Assembly: GCF_901709675.1 (NCBI RefSeq)
Contig: NC_051095.1
Location: forward strand, 27,737,456-27,801,455
Direction: 5' to 3'
DNA length: 64,000 nucleotides
Source of the DNA: Syngnathus acus
Taxonomy: Eukaryota; Chordata; Actinopteri; Syngnathiformes; Syngnathidae
Made by a program: the position numbers and the translations under genes. Under the pieces are notes generated by a model. That model was not told the origin of the DNA. It did not search any database and saw only the letters and a program-made list of their open reading frames with translations. Positions 1 to 10,537 of the stretch are shown piece by piece. The stretch's first letter is position 1. Each line of letters opens with the position of its first letter.

Positions 1-40
1 CACCTGGACCAGTGTTTTGGAGCAGCGAGAGGACAGCAGG

Positions 41-172
41 GGGCGTGACCCACCTGTCAAATCTGACAGGAGGGTCACGCCCTCGTAGTAACAACAGCTG
101 AAAAAGATGTCACACACACCATCGTGTGACACTCTCTGAAGAAGGCGGAAGTTGCTGCCGAAACTGTCAGAA
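41..172 (+). ncRNA. Hairpins plus hammerhead-like core, probably the end of a Penelope-like element
   Basis: Three structured blocks lie in a row. Bases 41-51 pair with 72-82 and 53-59 pair with 64-70 around a 4-base loop. Bases 109-115 pair with 124-130. Then CTGAAGA (136-142), a GGC/GCC stem (144-146 with 157-159), GAAAC (160-164) and GTC (166-168) follow the order of a minimal type I hammerhead ribozyme. TCT 133-135 can pair with AGA 169-171 as stem I. Penelope-like retroelements are known to carry minimal hammerheads in their terminal repeats, so this may be a relic of one. One extra A (143) sits before stem II and stem III is a single base pair, so activity is doubtful. Confidence 0.4.
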
Positions 173-317
173 TTTTTTTTTTTAAGGTAAGACCTGCTCA
201 GTTTGTCTGAATAAAGGAATACAATAGCTATGATCAAATTGACGGCGAGTTATGACATCAACCTGGGAATAAATTATCAAATGACGCAAATGAAGCTATT
301 GATCCAGACAATCATTA

Positions 318-1164
318 CCATATTTTTCGCACCATAAGGCGCACTGGATTATAAGGCGCACCCTCATTGAATTTTTTATTTTAGAAATTATTTCATATAT
401 AGGGTGCACCGGATTAAAAGGCGCATAAAATAGAAGCTATACTGCAACAAACTGAGGTTGACTAGGGTTGCGGTATGCATCCACTAGCCAATAACCAATG
501 AGCCCTCTGTAAACAATCGCGATTCTCAAACTATCTCCTATAAAATGATCGGAACTGGCTAAAGTTCGATCTAACACATTGGTACTGCTTACTTATGTTT
601 CCCTTCCATATCGATCCGTAAATTTACTCGAAACATTAACGGAGCAGCCTATTTTGAAATAAAATAGCCTCGTGCGTATAGCAGCTATCATTATAGCATT
701 AGTACAAACGCCCATGAGCCTCAGATTGCAGACTCCCATGAGCCTCAGCAAAGTGTCATGGCAGCCCCCTGTAAACAATCACGTTTCTCAAACTCTCTCC
801 CATAAAAGTGATCGGAACCAACTAAAGACTGATTTAACACATTGGTGCTGCTTATTTATGATTCCGTTGGATATTGATTCGTAAACGTACTCGAAAACAT
901 TAATGGAACAGCCTATTTTGAAATGAAATAACCTCGCGGGTACAACAGCTATTCAGTGACATCCCCTGACCACGGTTGCCGTAATGCTAGGAAGCGATGC
1001 GACCTTGTAATTTAGCATTTTGGCAGAGCGCTGTGTACAACCAGAATGGGTCAACCAATTCATCAATTGATCCATATATAAGGCGCTCTGCATTATAAGG
1101 CGCACTGTGGTTTATTGAGTACATTTTAAGTTTATAAGTGCGCCTAATAGTGCGGAAAATACGG
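318..1164. mobile_element. Non-autonomous TIR DNA transposon, family A, copy 1
   Basis: The left end CCATATTTTTCGCACCATAA and the inverted right end CCGTATTTTCCGCACTATTA match as terminal inverted repeats, and the subterminal motif ATAAGGCGCAC recurs near both ends. The interior has no coding capacity and contains a diverged direct duplication (about 490-740 and 760-960). A second copy in opposite orientation lies at 58630-62276. This copy has lost a clear target duplication, while the other is flanked by TA. The superfamily was not assigned. Confidence 0.8.
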
Positions 1165-1649
1165 GACTATTGTAATGATGAATGATGTGGATATTACTCG
1201 AAAGAACAGTTTAACAATCGCATCTGTGGTCTAATCCATATTTTCGCGGACCGGCCTTTATATAAATAAATGAAATGATACGACTGGCATAAAAACAAAT
1301 AGATCACATAAAAATAAAACTCACCATTACGTTGAATTAGTGGGAGCACTCAGCTTGTTTCTCAGAAATGAGCCGGTCCTATCTAGGCGTAATCGGAGAC
1401 AATGTCATTCTTGTTCACGTTTTTTTCATTTTAAAAATTCCAAAGGTTTGTCTTTTAATGCAGGATGCTTGGTCTCAATGTGCCAAAGCACTTCTGAAGG
1501 CTTCATTGCCTCGTTAGCTAGCCTGTCGCCACATATTGTGCAGTGGGCTTAGCGCGTCAGAGTCACCTGTGGCGATAAATCCATATTTTAAGTATGACTT
1601 TTGAAATTTTCGTTTAAATGCAGCTTTCCTTTTCTTAGAAGTCGTAGCC

Positions 1650-2623
1650 CAGGGGTGTCCAAACATTTTGCAAGGAGGGCCAGATTTGATAAAGTGAAGG
1701 GGCCTGGGGGGCCAATAGTTTTTTCGGACATTTTTTAACTCGAAAAAGTTCATGCAAATACACATTATAAACACGTTATAAAACAATGTTCATTGTCGGA
1801 ATTGTCTTTATTTTTCAAATGACAAAATAACCAAATAAAGCCACTCAGGCAGATGTGAACAACTCTAAAAACACAAATTCTGCCTTTCATTCATATCTGA
1901 AGAGTCAGATAACATTGAACAAACTGTATGAAATACCTTAAATTTACATGATTTGAAATTATTTTTGCCTCATGAACATTTTAAACAGGAGTTATAAGTA
2001 ATGCAAAGTTGTTTGTTATTAAAGCTTAAAACAAGTGAATTTTACAATATCTTTCAGAAAGTAATTGTTTGTGTCACGTCTACATCAACAGTATTGACAT
2101 GGCCACTTTGTAGCTTGCTTTAGTAGTATTTACTTTTGACTCGCTGTTGTGATGCCAGTTCATCTTGGAGCTGCTTCATTTTATCAGCGCGGTCGCTCCC
2201 TGTTAGCTTGTTGTATGTGTTAGCATGTTTAGTCTGGTAGTGTCTCTTTAGGTTGCAATCCTTAAACAAGGCAACCGTCTCTTTACAAATTAGACAAACA
2301 CAATTGCCTTGATTTTCAGTGAAAAAGTATTATAATTCCCATCTCTCTTGAAAGCAACGGCCCTCAATGTCAACTTTCCTCATTTTCTTCGCAGTCGGCA
2401 TGGCAGAAATGAGCGGAGGGGGTGCGCAGCACGGATGCAGACTGACATTATTAAAGTGGTGCTGCCACCTTTTGGTAAAAGGAGGAATTATAGTTTCAAG
2501 TTTCATTATTTTTTTATTCAGTTTAACGGTGCAGGCGGACCATAAATAATACATTATAAGACTGAAGCTGCGAAATTTGACCGGGGGCCGATTTGGCCCG
2601 CGGGCCGACTTTGGACATGGCTG
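1650..2623 (-). mobile_element. hAT-type element nested in the outer hAT
   Basis: A perfect 8-bp duplication TCGTAGCC flanks it at 1642-1649 and 2624-2631. The left end CAGGGGTGTCCAAAC mirrors the right end GTTTGGACA-type sequence (TTTGGACATGGCTG). It interrupts the BED coding remnant of the outer hAT, so it inserted later. Its own minus-strand coding remnant is at about 2120-2401. At 974 bp it is far shorter than an autonomous hAT element. Confidence 0.85.
2120..2401 (-). pseudogene. BED-type zinc finger remnant, GTF2IRD2-like hAT transposase
   Basis: The minus strand from 2401 reads MPTAKKMRKVDIEG, then, past a stop, YFFTENQGNCVCLICKETVA and the finger partner RHYQTKH, followed by a helix-rich stretch ending near DELASQQ. 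The spacing CxxC...HxxxxH is that of hAT-associated BED fingers. The architecture matches GTF2IRD2-like transposases at their N-terminus. The RNase-H-like domain is missing. Confidence 0.7.
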
Positions 2624-2956
2624 TCGTAGCCTCTTCTTCTTCCGTCTCCTCATTGGGTTTTTTTTCCCTTTCCGAAGAAGCTTTCCAAACATCTCTGTTG
2701 CTTGCTCATTTCGCAGGCTCGACTGGGGTGACATGTCATGTGACCGGGACGAGCGTCTTGACCTGAATTAACCTGTGTCAAGGGACACAGATGCACCGAC
2801 GGATGTAATTGAGAAAGAATCGGCAATTTATTTATATTTTTGAAATAAATTCGTACTCATTTTTGCTAGCTTTGTGGGCTCGACTGCAGAAAGATGTCAG
2901 GTGACCGGGACGAGCGTCTTGACCCGAATTAATTGATCGTCGATGAAAAATATATA

Positions 2957-3520
2957 CCGTATTGACCCGAACATAAGACGGTGTTTTTTACATTTAAATA
3001 AGACTGAAAAAGTGGGGGTCATCTTACGTTCGGGGTCTAGACATTATACCCATTCACAACGCTAGATGGCGTCAGATATCTTTAAAGCGAATGCGGAACT
3101 TAATTCCCCAGGCCAAAGCGAACCCCTGTCACGAAGAAGAAGAATAAAAATAGTGGTAGCACGAAGAAGAAAAATAAAAAATAGCGTTAAGAAAGAAAAG
3201 AGAAGAAAATAAGAGAAAAGATAACAGAAAATGGAAAAGCCAGAAGCCATTCATTTACAAATGTGATTGCACTTTAGTTTACATATTTAAATGTTCAGAT
3301 ATTAAGATGTGATAGACAGTTTTTGCATTGTTTGAGTGCGGCAAAATACCATGCTTTTTCTCTCGAATATATTGTTATAATCATTTGTTTCAGATGTACT
3401 GTAATTATTTTCTGTATAAAAATTAAATTTGGTGTTAAAAAAGTCTTTTTCCAAACTTGAGTCTTGAAAAAGAGGGGGTCGTCTTATAATCAGGGTCGTC
3501 TTATATTCGGATCAATACGG
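2957..3520. mobile_element. TA-flanked TIR element, family B
   Basis: The left end CCGTATTGACCCGAACATAA and the inverted right end CCGTATTGATCCGAATATAA are about 25-bp inverted repeats followed by AAGACG motifs. TA lies directly outside both ends, as expected for Tc1/mariner-like target use. The middle is a purine-rich stretch (about 3135-3245). There is no coding potential. Confidence 0.8.
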
Positions 3521-6500
3521 TATAAATATTTTTTTCTGTGCGGCTTGGCGGCCCAGTACCAAGTGACCCACGGACCGGTACAGGTCTGCGGCCTGGTGGT
3601 TGGGGACCACTGGTCTAATCCATAGCATTGTATATCAAATGTCAAATGCGTTGTTGAAGCCAGTTAATAAGGAGGCTCCATGTGAACTCAAAGCAGCAAA
3701 ATTAAGACAATTAGTAAAATAACCCAACACAACATGGTGCCAGGAGTTAGTGTGATTTGAGAGGAAAAATCAGCTTTGCAACTGGCTAGTGACTATGGAG
3801 GGGCAAGCACAGGCAGAGGCAGCTCCAGCAGTGGGGACAGCACCAACAAGAGCCCAGGGAGCTGTTATGGCGGGGGCTTCCCGAGCAGCTACCTTCAAAC
3901 CGCCGGAGCCTTTCGAATTCTCAAAACCCCGAGCGTGGGGAAAAGTGGATCAGATGTTTTGAGCGTTTTAGATTGGTAAATAACCTAAACAATTCCTCAA
4001 ACAAAATCAAGTTAACACACTTGTGAGAGATGGGAGATGATGCTGACAACGTGCTAAGAGGGCTAACACTAACAGATGTGCAGCGCCAGCAATACAATGC
4101 CATTAAAACAGTGTTTGACAGACATTTTGTCCCAAGAAAGAATGGGATTTATGAACGGGCAAAAAAAAGAGGTGCAACAGACTTCAGAACCTTATAACAG
4201 CACCTTATGCACTGGCAGGAAATTGTGAGTACGGTACGCTCATGATGACCTTTTATGAGATAGGCTTGTAGTGGGTCTTAAAGATTCTTCGCTGTCAGAA
4301 CAAATGCAGATTGATAAAGATCTTACTCTGGCTAAAGCTATCACAATGGCAAGGCAATCTGAAGAAATAAAAAGACAGCAGATTGACCTCAAAAGTGAAG
4401 TTAGCACAAGTAATCCCGTTGTGGGATAGAGTGCATATCAGAAAAGCTAAGACCAAGTTAAAAAACAAAGAACAAAAAGAGTTTAAGTCCCCAAAATATC
4501 GGCATACAAAACAAAATACTAATACTGTTCCAAGTGTACCAAGGCCCCAGTACATGGAGCACAGCTAAAAATGCAGAATGGACATTACGTTAGGGTTTGT
4601 AGGTCTAACCCAACAATGAGTGAGGTCCTTGACAGTGCTGTTGGACTGTTTCTCAGAAAAGTGGATTGTGGAGAAGAGCCATGGCAGGCGGACATAAACA
4701 TGAGAGGAAATAAAGTGACTTTCAAGTTAGATTCCGGTGCAGACGTTGTCATAACAGACATTTGAAAAAATCAAAACAAAATACGAGCTGCTGGAGAAAG
4801 CACAAAAACTTGTAAGGTGTTGGAATCTTCCAGCGAGACAGCGAGGTATGGTGATGGGCACTACTGGGAAGATTTATGTAGTCAGAAACCTGCGTGTGGC
4901 ATCGCTGAGAACACCTTCTGTGAGACTGAAACTTATCTCACAAGTTGACACTGTCAACCAAGACAGTGTAAGAAAAGTGTATCCCAAGTTGTGTGATGGA
5001 CTTGGACTTGTTCAGAAACCTCAAACAAAAGGTTTGAGGTTTATATAAGCTTATATAAGCTTTAGTTTATATAACTAAAGCTCGACGCAAAACCTTTTTC
5101 ACTGAAGGTACCACGGTGTGTGCCCCTTCTGCTCTTTTTGGCAAAGTGAAAGAGGACCTGCAGAGGATGGAAAAGTTGGGAGTCATTAGTTGTATGGAAG
5201 AGCCGATGGATTGAAGCTGTGGAATAGTTGTAACTTCCAAAAAGGACAATGACAAGGTATGTATCTGTGTGGACATGACACCTAAAAGAGTCAGTGTGTC
5301 GTGAAAGATACATTCTTCCTTCTGTGGACCAAACACTCGGTATGCTCACAGGGGCCCAGTATTTTTCAAAGCTCATTGCAAATATGGGCTTTTAGCAAAT
5401 ACCACTTTCCAAAGAGTCAGCCCTCCACACCACATTCATTACACCATTTGGCAGATATCACTTCAAACCGATTGCCAGTTGGTATTTCCAGTGCACCTGA
5501 GTATTTCCTAAACATTATAGTGACGGAGGTTACAGCTGGCCTAGGAGGTGTCATCTGCCACATGGACGATATTCTTGTTTGGGAATCCACCGTCGAGCAG
5601 CATGACAAAAAGGTTAAATGCTGTTATGGAGAGAGCGGGGAAAGCAGGTGTTACAACGAATATGTCAAAATGTGAGTTTGGCAAAAAACATGTCAAATTA
5701 CTCGGGTACATTGTCTCAGCAGAAGGGATTAGCCATGAGCCAGACAAAACCAAAGTTGTTCAAGGCATAAAAGAGCCAAGCAACGGGAGTGAGCTCAGGA
5801 GCTTTTTCCAGAATGGTGAACCAAACCGGGAAGTTTATTCCAAATCTCTCAGTAAAGGACAAACCATTGAGACTTGCTTTTGACTAAAAACATGTGGTAC
5901 TGGGGGGCACGAACAGCTAAAGGCTTTTTGCAATCTTAAATAAAACTATCCTCTGCTCCTGTACTCTATACTGTGATCTATGACCCAAACAAGCCACAGA
6001 AAATCTCTCCAGACGCCTCATCATACAGGCTGGGGGCAGTCATGCTACAGAAAGTGAGAGAAATGCGAGATGTTCTCTGACTTTATCCTCTGACTGCATT
6101 TTGAACTTGAGACGCACCACAAACCGCTGGTTAGTCTTCTGGAAGGACAAGCTTTAGATGCGCTTCCACCACAAATACTGAGATTTTGTATGCAACTGAT
6201 GAGGTACTTGTACACTATAAAGCACATCCCTGGCAAAAGCCTCACCACTGCTGATACACTTTCACACTTACCACTCACAGTGTTACTGGCAGTGACACAG
6301 GTGGAATACACTAATATTTATGTTGGAAAGTTTCTCTGCAACTAATAAATAACTGACAGACCTTAAAAATCAGCTACAGTCCGACAGCATCTGCTATCAA
6401 ATCATGAAGTACTGCCTGGAAGTCTGGCCGGATCATAACCAGTTAGAAAAAGGCAGAAAAGCATTACTGGCCAGAGAGGGCACCCCAAAGTGTACATAAT

Positions 6501-6934
6501 GGACTTTTACGGAAGGTACAAGGTTGGTTATTCCTGCTAACATGAGCATTGCCATTATGCGGGAAATACACAAGGGTCACCAGGGTGTGGATAAATGCAG
6601 AGAGCGCGCCCGTCAGGTTTAAGCAACCAGATTAGTGAACTTGTCCTCAGATGCAGACAGTGCATACAGGAAAGAACAAATGTCAGAGAGCCATTACTGC
6701 CTACAGAGCTACCAGAAAGGCCATGGCAGAAGTTAGGTGCTTACTTGTTCACTTTGAAAGTGGTCGACTTCTCTAGGTATATAGATTTTGCTCAGCTCAG
6801 TCCAATTTGTTCAGCCAATGTTATTGTAAATTTTTAAACCAATGTTTCCACGTCACCGGATGCCAGAGATACTGATAACTGACAATGGCCCAGTTTGCTT
6901 GTCAAAAAGATGAAAGATTTTTCAAAAGTACGTA

Positions 6935-7611
6935 CAGTCAAACCTCGGTTTTTGAACGTTCCGGTTCTCAACAAATCGGAATTCGAACAAAAAATTCTAG
7001 ATTTTTATGCTTCGGTTGTCGAACAAAATTCGGAGGTTGAACCTCGCGAGATGAGCCGAAAGGACCGAGAAAACCCGACCGCGCGGCCCGGATGCCGACT
7101 GACATCCGTTCGTTATTGTATTTTTGTTACTTTGAGGATTGTATAACCCCTAATCATGCCTCCAAAGAAATCAAGTGGGAGCAGTAAAGCCATCCTAAAA
7201 CACAAAGACGCTCTTAAAGCAATGCGACAGTGAGCGCCCGGCGCGCTGCGGTTGCGCGATCGGACCAAATTAAGCTCCCTGAGGTCCGCTTAAATTTTGG
7301 AAAGTACATCAGGACTTAAAAATATTTTCTAAATTTCAGCGATGGCTCTGTCACAATAATGCGACCAGCACGGTGCAGTTGCGCGGTCGGCGACACGCTA
7401 CGGTTGCGCGTTCGGCAGTGCGCTGCAGTTGCGCGATCGGACAAAAATGCGCAAATGAAAAAAGGCTTAAAAACGCGGTTTTTTTTAGTCTTTGAACGGA
7501 TTAGAATTGTTTTCATTATTTGTAATGGGAAAAATAGATTCGGAATTCGAACGATTCACTTCTCGAACCGCCTTCTGGAACGGATTGTGGTCGAAAACCG
7601 AGGTTTGACTG
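6935..7611 (+). mobile_element. TIR element, family C, copy 1 (inserted in the Gypsy integrase)
   Basis: Termini are CAGTCAAACCTCGG and the inverted CCGAGGTTTGACTG, with TA duplicated at 6933-6934 and 7612-7613. It sits between the TDNG core and the SSPRYLQ motif of the Gypsy integrase, so the flanks rejoin into one reading of that domain. The interior carries short GC-rich subrepeats (TGCGCGATCGG-like) and a 25-codon ORF shared with other copies. Confidence 0.85.
7156..7233 (+). pseudogene. 25-codon ORF kept in family C elements
   Basis: The ORF runs from ATG 7156 to TGA 7231 and begins MPPKKSSGSSKAILKHKD. Copy 2 has an ORF of exactly the same length on the other strand (34226-34303), and copy 3 keeps 24 of the codons (from 41030). 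It looks like the N-terminus of a lost transposase left in deletion derivatives. The lysine-rich start and the TA target would suit a pogo/Tigger-like parent, but that is inference. Confidence 0.5.
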
Positions 7612-7812
7612 TATACTGTCTTGACCAGTAGTCCCAGGTACCTCCAAAGCAAGTGAGGCGGAGAGGGCTGTCTGTACAGTCAAAAACCTCCTCAAGAGGC
7701 AAGTGATCCATACCGTGCATTATTGGCATACAGGACCACCTCACTGACTTGCTGATACAGCCCAACACAGCTTCTTATGGGGCGTAGACCTATTTGACTT
7801 CCAGAGGCTAAT

Positions 7813-8181
7813 AAACGGTCGACAGAAAAAAGAAAACAAAACCTGACTCTTAACGTAAAAACGTGGTATTGATGTGATACCGCTACTCACATTAGTATCG
7901 ATTCTATCGCTACTTGAATCAGTTTGTACAGCCTTATTGGGGAAGGCAAAGCGCCTACTGATCAATTTACGTTCTTATTCTCGTATAGGTCTCAAGCTGT
8001 GTGTCGTGCCAGAAAGAACAAGGTCCCGAATACAAGCAGCTGATCTGAATTTCCTCCGCAGTGTTTCCAGTCTTCCTTAGATCAAGGGTGAGAAGCTCGG
8101 TCATCTATGAGAGACTCAGAGTCGAGCCGGTGCTCCTCAATATTGAAAGAAGCCAGATGAGTATACGCTCTACAGTATATA
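7813..8181 (+). pseudogene. LINE reverse transcriptase C-terminal scrap (about 8020-8165)
   Basis: From about 8020 the plus strand reads IQAADLNFLR and, after a frameshift, RSSVIYERLRVEPVLL and IERSQM. This text is common at the C-terminus of fish LINE polymerases. The piece is about 145 bp with no adjacent LINE domains. Bases 7813-8019 follow the Gypsy integrase and show nothing recognisable. Confidence 0.55.
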
Positions 8182-8874
8182 CCGTAATTTCCGGACTATA
8201 AAACGCACCGGACTATATGCCGCACCAGCTAAAATCCGGGGATATTTTAGTTTTTTTCTTATATAAACCGCACCGGACTATAAGCCGCACGTGCACACGA
8301 GTTTTTTTACAAAGAAAGACAGTACACAGAAAGCCTTTTTAAAGTTTAATAACATACTTTACATGTCTTTCTAAACATTGCCTGTGACGCAGCAGTAGTA
8401 CCGCAGCAACACGGAAGTGTGCACGCGAGTTATTAACAAAGAAATACTGGACACAGAAAGCTTTTTTAAAGTTTTATAACATACCTTAAACATTTCTTTC
8501 CAAACACTGCCTGTGACGCGGCAGTAATACCGCAGCAACACGGAAGTAACACAGCACTAATAGGGTTTGATTAAATAAACATATCGGTAAAAGTCACTGA
8601 GACGCGGCGGTAACACAGCAGCAACAGGTAGCACAGCACTAACAGGGCTGATTAAAAAAGCATACAGTAAAAGTAAAAAAAAGAGCTTCATCGTCTTCAT
8701 CTTCCTCCTGTGCATTGAACCATCGAAGTCTTCCGATTGGAATAGCGTTAGTTATCCTTTGCCACACACTTTCTCAGTATCTCTTTCGTCGTCGGTTTTA
8801 TGCATTTCTTCTAGCATTTTCCATGATGAGGGTCTGTTCATGCTCATTTTATTCATGCACGAAGCGCTAAATTA
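8182..8874. mobile_element. TIR element, family D, left part
   Basis: The left end CCGTAATTTCCGGACTATAA follows TA (8180-8181), and the subterminal motif CGGACTATA(A/T)GCCGCAC is repeated. A block of about 125 bp containing ACAGAAAGC and GACGC(A/G)GCAGTA is tandemly duplicated (about 8322-8545), with a weaker third copy to 8655. No matching right end was found. A family E element is inserted at 8875 and sequence of the same origin may continue to about 10264. Confidence 0.65.
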
Positions 8875-10136
8875 CCGTTTTTTTTCCATGTATAATGCGC
8901 AAAATTTAACTAATTTATTGTCCTAAAATCCGGGGTGCGCATTATACATCGTTACAAATTTTTTAAATTTTTTATTTTTTTATTTTTTTAAATTTTTTAT
9001 TTTTTTGAAGAAAATCATGGTACAACAATTTTTGAAGAAATCTTGTCACGGATGGAGTGTGGAAAGGAAGAGGGCGACCAAGTGCAGCTTGGACCAGGGT
9101 TCATTGGAGGAACTCAAAACACAGACTTGGTAAACTAACATAACTCTCTAACAAAACCAACAACAGGACTGACCGACAAAGACGTGGAACAAAAAGACAG
9201 GGTGACATTACCAAAGACAGGAACAGAAACCTGTGTTATTGTCAAATATTGTTTGTTTTTTAATCTCCATCGCGGACTGGACGTCATACGGAGGCAGTAT
9301 CACTGCGCATGCGCACTATGGATCCGATGCGAATAGTCCTCTTCTCTTCTTGACTGACAATGAATGTGATAGTTTAATACATACAATCAGCAAATAACAA
9401 AATACGTATTACAGGTAATATTTTATTTCACAACACTTTGCCTTGTTCCTTTCGTCTCTGCTGTTCACTTCAAACACGCTCCATACGAACGCAATGCTCT
9501 CGTATCACACGCTTGCTCGATCACCTGCTCGTTTGCTGTCACAATGTACCCTACACAAATCCGAAACATTTGTTGCGGCTCCGAGACACGACGAGGGGCA
9601 AGTTTTGGTTTCCAAGGGTGTTTTTATTCCTCTTCAACTTCTCTCCCATACAGAGCCGCCTTTTTCACATGTCCCGTCACACTTTCCTCTCTTTTCATTT
9701 TAACCTAACTGATCGCGGTGGTGCCTTTACGGGCAGTCGGAGAAATCAACGCCAACAAAAAAAATACATCCAGCCTAGTTAAGACCATACCAAAGACTAT
9801 AAAAATGGGACCCATTGCCTCCCTGCTTGGCACTCAGCATTAAGGGTTGGAATTGGGGGGTTAGATCACCAAATGATTCCCGAGCGCGGCGCCGCTGCTG
9901 CTCACTGCTCCCCTCTCCCCCAGGGGATGGATCAAAATCACATGGGGATGGGTCAAATGCAGAGGACAAATTTCACCACACCCAGATGCGTGTGTGACGA
10001 TCATTGGGACTTAAAAAAAAAAAAAAAAAATTTGGGTGCGTATTATACATGGGTACAGGCTTTTTTTCCAGCATTGACATGCCATTTTTAGGGTGCGTAT
10101 TATACATGGGGGCGCATTATACATGGAAAAAAACGG
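8875..10136. mobile_element. TIR element, family E, copy 1
   Basis: Both ends read inward as CCGTTTTTTTCCATGTATAA and carry TGCGCA(T)TATACAT subterminal motifs; TA flanks both ends (8873-8874, 10137-10138). Compared with copy 2 at 23100-24037 it has about 600 extra bases (roughly 9058-9670). These include LTR-like text (TTGGACCAGGGTTCATTGGA) related to the LTR at 42313-42642. The shared core contains a short AT-poor block (about 9840-9990) present in both copies. No transposase was seen. Confidence 0.8.
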
Positions 10137-10537
10137 TACATTAAACTAGCGAGCGACACGTATAGCTCCAGAGTAGACGGGACCACGAAATAAAGAAAAG
10201 GGTGACGTAACACAATGTCATCAACATCGACTGCCTTTAGCTTAAAAGCGGCATCATATGCATTTCTTTTGTCCCCCATAATGACGGTTTGTGTATAAAA
10301 GCTTCCTTTCAGTAATGTCCGTCTTGATCTCGTTCTGTCTCTTCTTTGTGTGAATTATACGGCACTATTTGCCTGGCGGATGGACATGCGATCAACACGC
10401 CGCTTTTATCCCCAGTGACCGTGTCCATATATCCCTCCGCCCAGCAAAGCGGTGCCGCACAACAGCGGTCCACAGCCTTTTTACGAGTGTATAAAAGTTA
10501 TCAAGTCATCACAAAAATCACGTAAATAATCATATAT

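Larger units (their letters stand above)
1441..2709 (-). pseudogene. BED zinc-finger N-terminus of a hAT transposase (ZBED5/SCAND3-like), split by an insertion
   Basis: Reading the minus strand from 2709, the product starts MSKQQRCLESFFGKGKK. Coding resumes after the inner hAT at 1649 with a lysine-rich stretch, then YLKYGFIATGDSDALSPL, a one-base frameshift, and a BED-type finger made of CTIC and HIETKH. This order is typical of ZBED5/SCAND3-type hAT transposases. Reading stops after about LKDKPLEF. An in-frame stop in the first segment, the frameshift and the insertion make it non-functional. The rest of the transposase is absent. Confidence 0.7.
1237..3612 (-). mobile_element. hAT-type DNA transposon (outer member of a nest)
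   Basis: The element is bounded by an identical 8-bp duplication GTCTAATC at 1229-1236 and 3613-3620, the target size of hAT transposons. The right end reads inward as CAGTGGTCCCCAACCA, and both ends carry GGACCGG motifs. Compared with that end, the left terminus seems to have lost a few bases. The interior holds a minus-strand BED finger remnant, a second complete hAT element (1650-2623) and a TA-flanked TIR element (2957-3520). A 60-bp direct repeat lies at about 2713-2775 and 2871-2932. No transposase catalytic domain is left. Confidence 0.75.
3795..7812 (+). pseudogene. Ty3/Gypsy retrotransposon gag-pol remnant
   Basis: A primer-binding-like TGGTGCCAGG lies at 3735, then a gag start at 3795 and gag text around GLTLTDVQRQQYNAIKTVF (about 4054-4110). 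The protease shows LDSGADVVIT near 4728. Reverse transcriptase, RNase H and integrase follow in order and are broken by many frameshifts and stops. The integrase zinc region (HKGHQGVDKCR, about 6568), the core ILITDNGP (about 6869) and, after an inserted TIR element, a decayed SSPRYLQS segment (about 7628) are visible. No LTRs were identified. This is an old, dead copy. Confidence 0.8.
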
